A stretch of DNA of 61,811 bases, from the IMG/VR virus record IMGVR_UViG_3300047496_000047, positions 1 to 61,811 of that record; one strand, written 5' to 3'. This DNA is from a virus. Below are positions 58,518 to 61,811 of the stretch, one piece after another. Under the pieces are notes generated by a model. The model did not search any database, was not told the DNA's origin, and saw nothing but the letters and a program-made list of their open reading frames with translations. How positions within the stretch are numbered: the first letter of the stretch is position 1; every line of letters begins with the position of its first letter. The translations under genes were made by a program, and so were the position numbers.

Positions 58518-58580
58518 AGTGGTTGTGGGTAGAGAGACTAGCTTTTCAATTCTCTTTACCCATAAAAAGCCAATCACTGA
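58518..58580 (+). other. Strong hairpin after the major capsid gene
   Basis: CAGTGGTT (58518-58525) pairs with AATCACTG (58573-58580), and GTGGGTAGAGAG with CTCTTTACCCAT inside; the G-U pairs hold only for the plus strand. It lacks a following U tract, so it may stabilise the capsid mRNA 3' end or slow transcription into the next gene. Confidence 0.65.
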
Positions 58581-58589
58581 AATCATAAT

Positions 58590-59792
58590 ATGAAAGTAAT
58601 CATCGAAACTGGTAAAGAAAGGGAGTTTTATGTCAATGGGATGGTCTTTCCTACTAATACAGAAATAGACATATCATTCGATGAAGCTCTTCGTCTATCT
58701 AAATTGGTTCGTCTTGTCTTCAAAGATACAGAAAATGGTGCATATATTCCTTCGATTTATACAGGAATGAAAGAAGTAGCCTTTATGGCAGACATCGATA
58801 CTAATTCTGGATGGGGGAATGTAGGACTTAATCTGATCAAATATTCAGAACCTTACGTTAAGTCTGCTTTAATAGGTAGAACTTATAATGTAGAGGATAA
58901 GGAGATCAGAGAAGCAGCAAAGAGGGAAATAAGACAAGGCATGGGGGTAATCATACACGAACAGCCTAAAGAAGAATGGAACAGTCTTTTATTCGATAGG
59001 AAGATTTGTATAGTTCCATTCGAAACAACTAAAGCTCCTGCTTCATGGATCCCTCGTATCAATAACTGTAAAGCTCTGATAGTTCCATGTAAACAAAATA
59101 TTCAGATGTATAGGGATTCAGGAGTAACTATTCCTATCGAACTTGTCCATTGGGGTACTGATATAGAGAAGTTTCATCTGATAGATCGCCCCGATCATCC
59201 TGTCTTTACATTCGGTCATATGGGCTCATTAAGTGAAAGAAAAGGTACTGATCTTTTAGTAACAGCTTTCCTTAAAGCATTTCCTACTGAGAAAGACGTT
59301 CAGCTTATCTGTAAGACTAGCCGTAATAACTTCATATGGGCAAGCCGAGATCCTAGAGTAATTGTAGATATGACTCCAGTCCCACATGACGAGCTCATGA
59401 GATGCTTCTTTTCTAAGATCGACTGTTTTGTCTATCCAACAAGAGGGGAAGGATGGGGATTAGGCATTACTGAAGCCATGTCTACTGGAGTACCTGCTAT
59501 TGTCACCGGATGGAGTGGACCAATGGAATTTATGACATCGGATGTTGGCTGGCTTATCGACTATACGATGACTCCTTCGAAGAACTTTAGTGAGAAGATC
59601 TATCATGAAGATTGCGGAGACTGGGCAAATCCTTCTGAGGAACATCTAATTCAGCTGATGAGATATGCGTATGAGCATCAAGATGAGACAAAAAAGAAAG
59701 GACAAGCAGCAGCTAAACATATTAGAGATCATTTTACTTGGGAGAAAACAATCAAGATGTACACGGCTGCTCTTGATAAACATCTCTCCTAG
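58590..59792 (+). CDS. Family 4 (GT-B) glycosyltransferase
   Basis: The 400-aa product has FTFGHMGSLSERKGTDLL (G-x-L-x-x-x-K-G of GT4), FVYPTRGEGWGLGITEAMSTG (E-x7-E donor site) and VPAIVTGWSGPMEFM. The N-terminal 100 residues are not typical of the family. It sits between capsid and connector genes, away from the other transferases, as if it acts on the capsid or on DNA. Confidence 0.85.
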   Translation: MKVIIETGKEREFYVNGMVFPTNTEIDISFDEALRLSKLVRLVFKDTENGAYIPSIYTGMKEVAFMADIDTNSGWGNVGLNLIKYSEPYVKSALIGRTYNVEDKEIREAAKREIRQGMGVIIHEQPKEEWNSLLFDRKICIVPFETTKAPASWIPRINNCKALIVPCKQNIQMYRDSGVTIPIELVHWGTDIEKFHLIDRPDHPVFTFGHMGSLSERKGTDLLVTAFLKAFPTEKDVQLICKTSRNNFIWASRDPRVIVDMTPVPHDELMRCFFSKIDCFVYPTRGEGWGLGITEAMSTGVPAIVTGWSGPMEFMTSDVGWLIDYTMTPSKNFSEKIYHEDCGDWANPSEEHLIQLMRYAYEHQDETKKKGQAAAKHIRDHFTWEKTIKMYTAALDKHLS

Positions 59793-59803
59793 ATTCTTAT
59801 AAT
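59773..59803 (+). promoter_or_regulatory. Late promoter candidate, TTGATA-N19-TATAAT
   Basis: TTGATA (59773-59778) and TATAAT (59798-59803), 19 nt apart, inside the end of the transferase gene. The connector ATG is at 59810, again leaderless. Confidence 0.5.
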
Positions 59804-59809
59804 GTACAT

Positions 59810-60799
59810 ATGAGTTTGAATCTTCCTACCTCTGGAAACTGGTTTATCGGAACAAGCAATACCCCATATGGTACTCCTAAGCAAGTAGCTGTAGATAATC
59901 CTTATCTTACTAAAGATGAATTCATCACAAACGAAGCTGCTATTGGTCTTGGTATTACTAGTAGCTCTCCTATCTATACTTCAGGCAGACTCGATCGTCT
60001 TCTTGTCCAAGTAGCAGGAGAGGTCAATAGGATCTGCCGTAGATGGTTCGATACCCAGACGATTGACGAGACTAAGATGGGATTGATTGTACGACCATGG
60101 AATCCCCAATTGGTTACCGTTCCTCTTCAGAATGCTCCATATAGCCAGATCATCTCGATATACTTTCAAGTTCTCAAATGGTTCATTCAGATCGACACTT
60201 CATCTGGGGGATATCTCCAAGACTTTCCAGACTTGGGATTCTATAAGATAGTTCCTTTGCTTTCTAATAGTGGTACAGGAGCAGGATCTCCTATGCCAGC
60301 TGAGATCGTAGATAAAGTTCCTCTTGGAGTACTCTGGACTCAATATACATTTGGATTTGGATCCCAGCAATTAGCTCAACCTTTGACTTATATTTCTACC
60401 TCATCCGATAAGCAATATCAGCTTCCTCTTTATGCTCGACTTATTGCTCCAAGCCAGCCAATAGTAGTCTATTCGAACGGAACAGTAGTGAACCCAGTAT
60501 CGAATCCATATTCATTCGATTATCCTAATGGGATCATCACTTTTACTAATACAATCGACCATACAACCCATACGATCACAATGGACTATATATCGAATGA
60601 GTCTATTCCTTTCGATATTAAAGAGGCAGTAGCCCTTCTTGTTTGCGAATCGATTGGGCAAGGATCAGCTAATCCTACAGGAGCTAAGTCATTGGGGATG
60701 CAGACCTTTAGTGTTAGTTATGGAGACAAGACTTATTTAAGAGAAAGAGCAATGGAGATACTACAGAAGTATGCATTCAACACTCCTATAATGTTTTAA
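59810..60799 (+). CDS. Head-tail connector (adaptor) protein
   Basis: The 329-aa product begins with LDRLLVQVAGEVNRICRRWF, the helix typical of HK97 gp6-like adaptors, and ends with VALLVCESIGQGSANP and YLRERAMEILQKYAF. The middle holds an inserted beta-rich domain, making it longer than simple adaptors (about 100 aa). It docks to the portal. Confidence 0.65.
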   Translation: MSLNLPTSGNWFIGTSNTPYGTPKQVAVDNPYLTKDEFITNEAAIGLGITSSSPIYTSGRLDRLLVQVAGEVNRICRRWFDTQTIDETKMGLIVRPWNPQLVTVPLQNAPYSQIISIYFQVLKWFIQIDTSSGGYLQDFPDLGFYKIVPLLSNSGTGAGSPMPAEIVDKVPLGVLWTQYTFGFGSQQLAQPLTYISTSSDKQYQLPLYARLIAPSQPIVVYSNGTVVNPVSNPYSFDYPNGIITFTNTIDHTTHTITMDYISNESIPFDIKEAVALLVCESIGQGSANPTGAKSLGMQTFSVSYGDKTYLRERAMEILQKYAFNTPIMF

Positions 60800-60801
60800 T
60801 C

Positions 60802-61161
60802 ATGCCCCCTGCTTTATTTAATGTAGTTGTGAATGTATACCAGAGAGCTTCTACTGGAAACGACTCTTTGAATAATCCTATCTATGGTACTCCTACATCA
60901 GGAGCAGGATGGAGCCTTGTTTATGCTAATATGCCATGCAAACTAGCATTCTCATCTAAGCAGATCCAGTTTGCTATGACAGGAGAACGTCCTAAGCCAT
61001 CAGGAGTAGTTTATTATGGATCTTCCTTTACATTAGCTCCTGAATATCGGATCGTTACGACGGATCCTTCTCCGATTGAGTATGTCGTAGTAAGTGTTGT
61101 ACCTGCTTATATCGTAGCAGCAGTAGTAGATCATTATGAAGCAATAGTAGAACTACCATGA
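60802..61161 (+). CDS. Head-closure/stopper protein candidate
   Basis: The 119-aa product is a small beta-rich protein with VVYYGSSFTLAPEYRIVTTD and YVVVSVVPAYIVAAVVDHYE. Size and order suggest the head-closure (gp16-like) role. It overlaps the next gene by 4 nt. Confidence 0.6.
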   Translation: MPPALFNVVVNVYQRASTGNDSLNNPIYGTPTSGAGWSLVYANMPCKLAFSSKQIQFAMTGERPKPSGVVYYGSSFTLAPEYRIVTTDPSPIEYVVVSVVPAYIVAAVVDHYEAIVELP

Positions 61162-61352
61162 TAAATAAATTCAAAGAGCATTATAAGAATATGATGAAAG
61201 GGATTAAAGATAATCCTTTGGAAGCATATGTACATGAAGGAGTATCTGAATTGACTATTACTAGAGAACTTAAAGCAGATGGTTGGACAGATTCTCAGAT
61301 TAGAGAACTCATGATCGAAGCTAAGAAGGCGAAAGAAATGGAGAACAAATGA
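61158..61352 (+). CDS. 64-aa helical protein
   Basis: Lys/Glu-rich with HYKNMMKGIKDNPLEAYV and LMIEAKKAKEMENK; entirely helical. Overlaps both neighbours by 4 nt. Unknown function. Confidence 0.55.
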   Translation: MINKFKEHYKNMMKGIKDNPLEAYVHEGVSELTITRELKADGWTDSQIRELMIEAKKAKEMENK

Positions 61353-61780
61353 AAGATCGACCATTCAAAAGAATATGGAAGTTCATTACTGAGAAAATCT
61401 GTATGCCTCATTCTGGATTTGATGATGCTTTTAAGAAGGACACAGAGCTCTACGACTTCAAGGAATTGTTCTATCCTAGAGTCTGGGAAGTAGATCTCGA
61501 TTCGATCTATCATTCACCCAAACGTCCGTCTCAACCAGACAAAGTAAAAAGATTCTCTGAGTCTCTTCGAGAGGGAGAAGAACTTCCTCCGATCAAAGTC
61601 ATGTACAATCCTCCTGTTTCTCTACAAGATACTACTTTCTTTACAGTTCTAGATGGTAGAGGAAGAATCGAGACTGCCGAGAAGATGGGATATCAGAAGG
61701 TTGCTGTAGTCGTTACTGATGTTGATCCTCATACTGAAAGAGAAGTCCCTGGCTTTCTTGAATATGCAAAAGGACTATGA
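61349..61780 (+). CDS. ParB/Srx-like domain protein
   Basis: The 143-aa product has DSIYHSPKRPSQPDKVKRFS, LPPIKVMYNP and LDGRGRIETAEKMGYQKVAV. The D-G-R-x-R-x-x-A-x-x-x-G-x-x-x-V pattern is the ParB N-terminal nucleotide-binding core. CTP binding or a nuclease role is possible. It lies among connector genes, not next to a ParA. Its C-terminal 31 codons are duplicated at the left edge of the window. Confidence 0.7.
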   Translation: MKDRPFKRIWKFITEKICMPHSGFDDAFKKDTELYDFKELFYPRVWEVDLDSIYHSPKRPSQPDKVKRFSESLREGEELPPIKVMYNPPVSLQDTTFFTVLDGRGRIETAEKMGYQKVAVVVTDVDPHTEREVPGFLEYAKGL

Positions 61781-61811
61781 ATAAGTTTAAACAGTTTTGG
61801 ATAAATAAGAA
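61685..61811. repeat. Terminal duplication, right copy
   Basis: Identical to 1-127. It includes the end of the ParB-like gene and the first 35 nt of the gene at 93, so the circle closes without loss. Confidence 0.9.
61777..61811 (+). CDS. Partial copy of the small basic gene at 93
   Basis: These are the first 35 nt of the gene that lies complete at 93-299; cut by the window end only. Confidence 0.8.
   Translation, partial: MNKFKQFWINK

Noticed and set aside
1-61811. CRISPR array or integrase/attachment site
   Set aside because: I saw no regularly spaced direct repeats with unique spacers and no tyrosine or serine recombinase.
1-61811. Stop-codon reassignment (TGA or TAG recoded)
   Set aside because: TGA, TAA and TAG all end genes at sensible boundaries, with many ATGA overlaps; no conserved protein runs through an in-frame stop.

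Overview
The window is a complete tailed-phage genome (Caudoviricetes, siphovirus-like) assembled as a circle. Bases 1-127 recur exactly at 61685-61811, so the unique circle is about 61,684 bp and the gene cut by the window edge (ParB-like, 61349-61780) is intact at the right end. The code is standard: TGA closes many ATGA-overlapped genes. I see no integrase and no convincing repressor, so a lytic lifestyle is likely. The host cannot be named from sequence. Most starts lack a Shine-Dalgarno sequence, and several sit only 6-10 nt after a TATAAT box, which suggests leaderless mRNAs.

Layout. Rightward: 40.2-61.8 kb continuing through 1-16.7 kb. Terminase subunits come first, then a glycosyltransferase/sugar cassette (42.8-50.5 kb) inserted between terminase and portal, then portal, prohead protease fused to a scaffold-like region, major capsid, a GT4 glycosyltransferase, connectors, a MuF-like head protein, a TagD-like cytidylyltransferase, tail tube, a frameshifted tail chaperone pair, a short tape measure, a 1183-aa hub/adhesin, a YadA-like fibre, and lysis genes (papain-like endolysin with peptidoglycan-binding domain, holin candidates), ending at a terminator near 16.75 kb. 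Leftward: 40.1 down to 16.8 kb. This holds many small genes (Fic, HigA-like, zinc ribbons), a ubiquitin-like conjugation operon, a PD-(D/E)XK nuclease, an SSB-like protein, a UDG-like protein, an asparagine synthetase, a nucleotide operon, family B DNA polymerase, and an RNA locus with tmRNA and a tRNA-like gene. One gene (34463-35239) runs rightward inside the leftward block.

Two themes stand out. First, 31842-29447 encodes in order a ubiquitin-like beta-grasp protein ending in GG plus five residues, an E2-like protein, a JAMM-motif JAB peptidase and a ThiF/E1-like activating enzyme. This is a compact phage-borne Ubl conjugation system. The E1 frame overlaps the JAB gene deeply, so it may be made by -1 frameshifting. 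Second, the genome carries several large structured RNAs that are not protein genes: about 0.5 kb next to the tRNA-like gene and tmRNA (19-bp long-range helix), about 0.3 kb at 32196-32495 with two identical strands competing for one partner, about 0.32 kb on the plus strand at 34107-34425, and a small RNA at 15990-16113.

The nucleotide genes also make sense as a pathway. The thymidylate-synthase homologue has Asp at the position where dUMP enzymes have Asn (E. coli Asn177), as in dCMP hydroxymethylases. With an all-alpha NTP pyrophosphatase and a dNMP kinase beside it, this predicts modified cytosine in the phage DNA.
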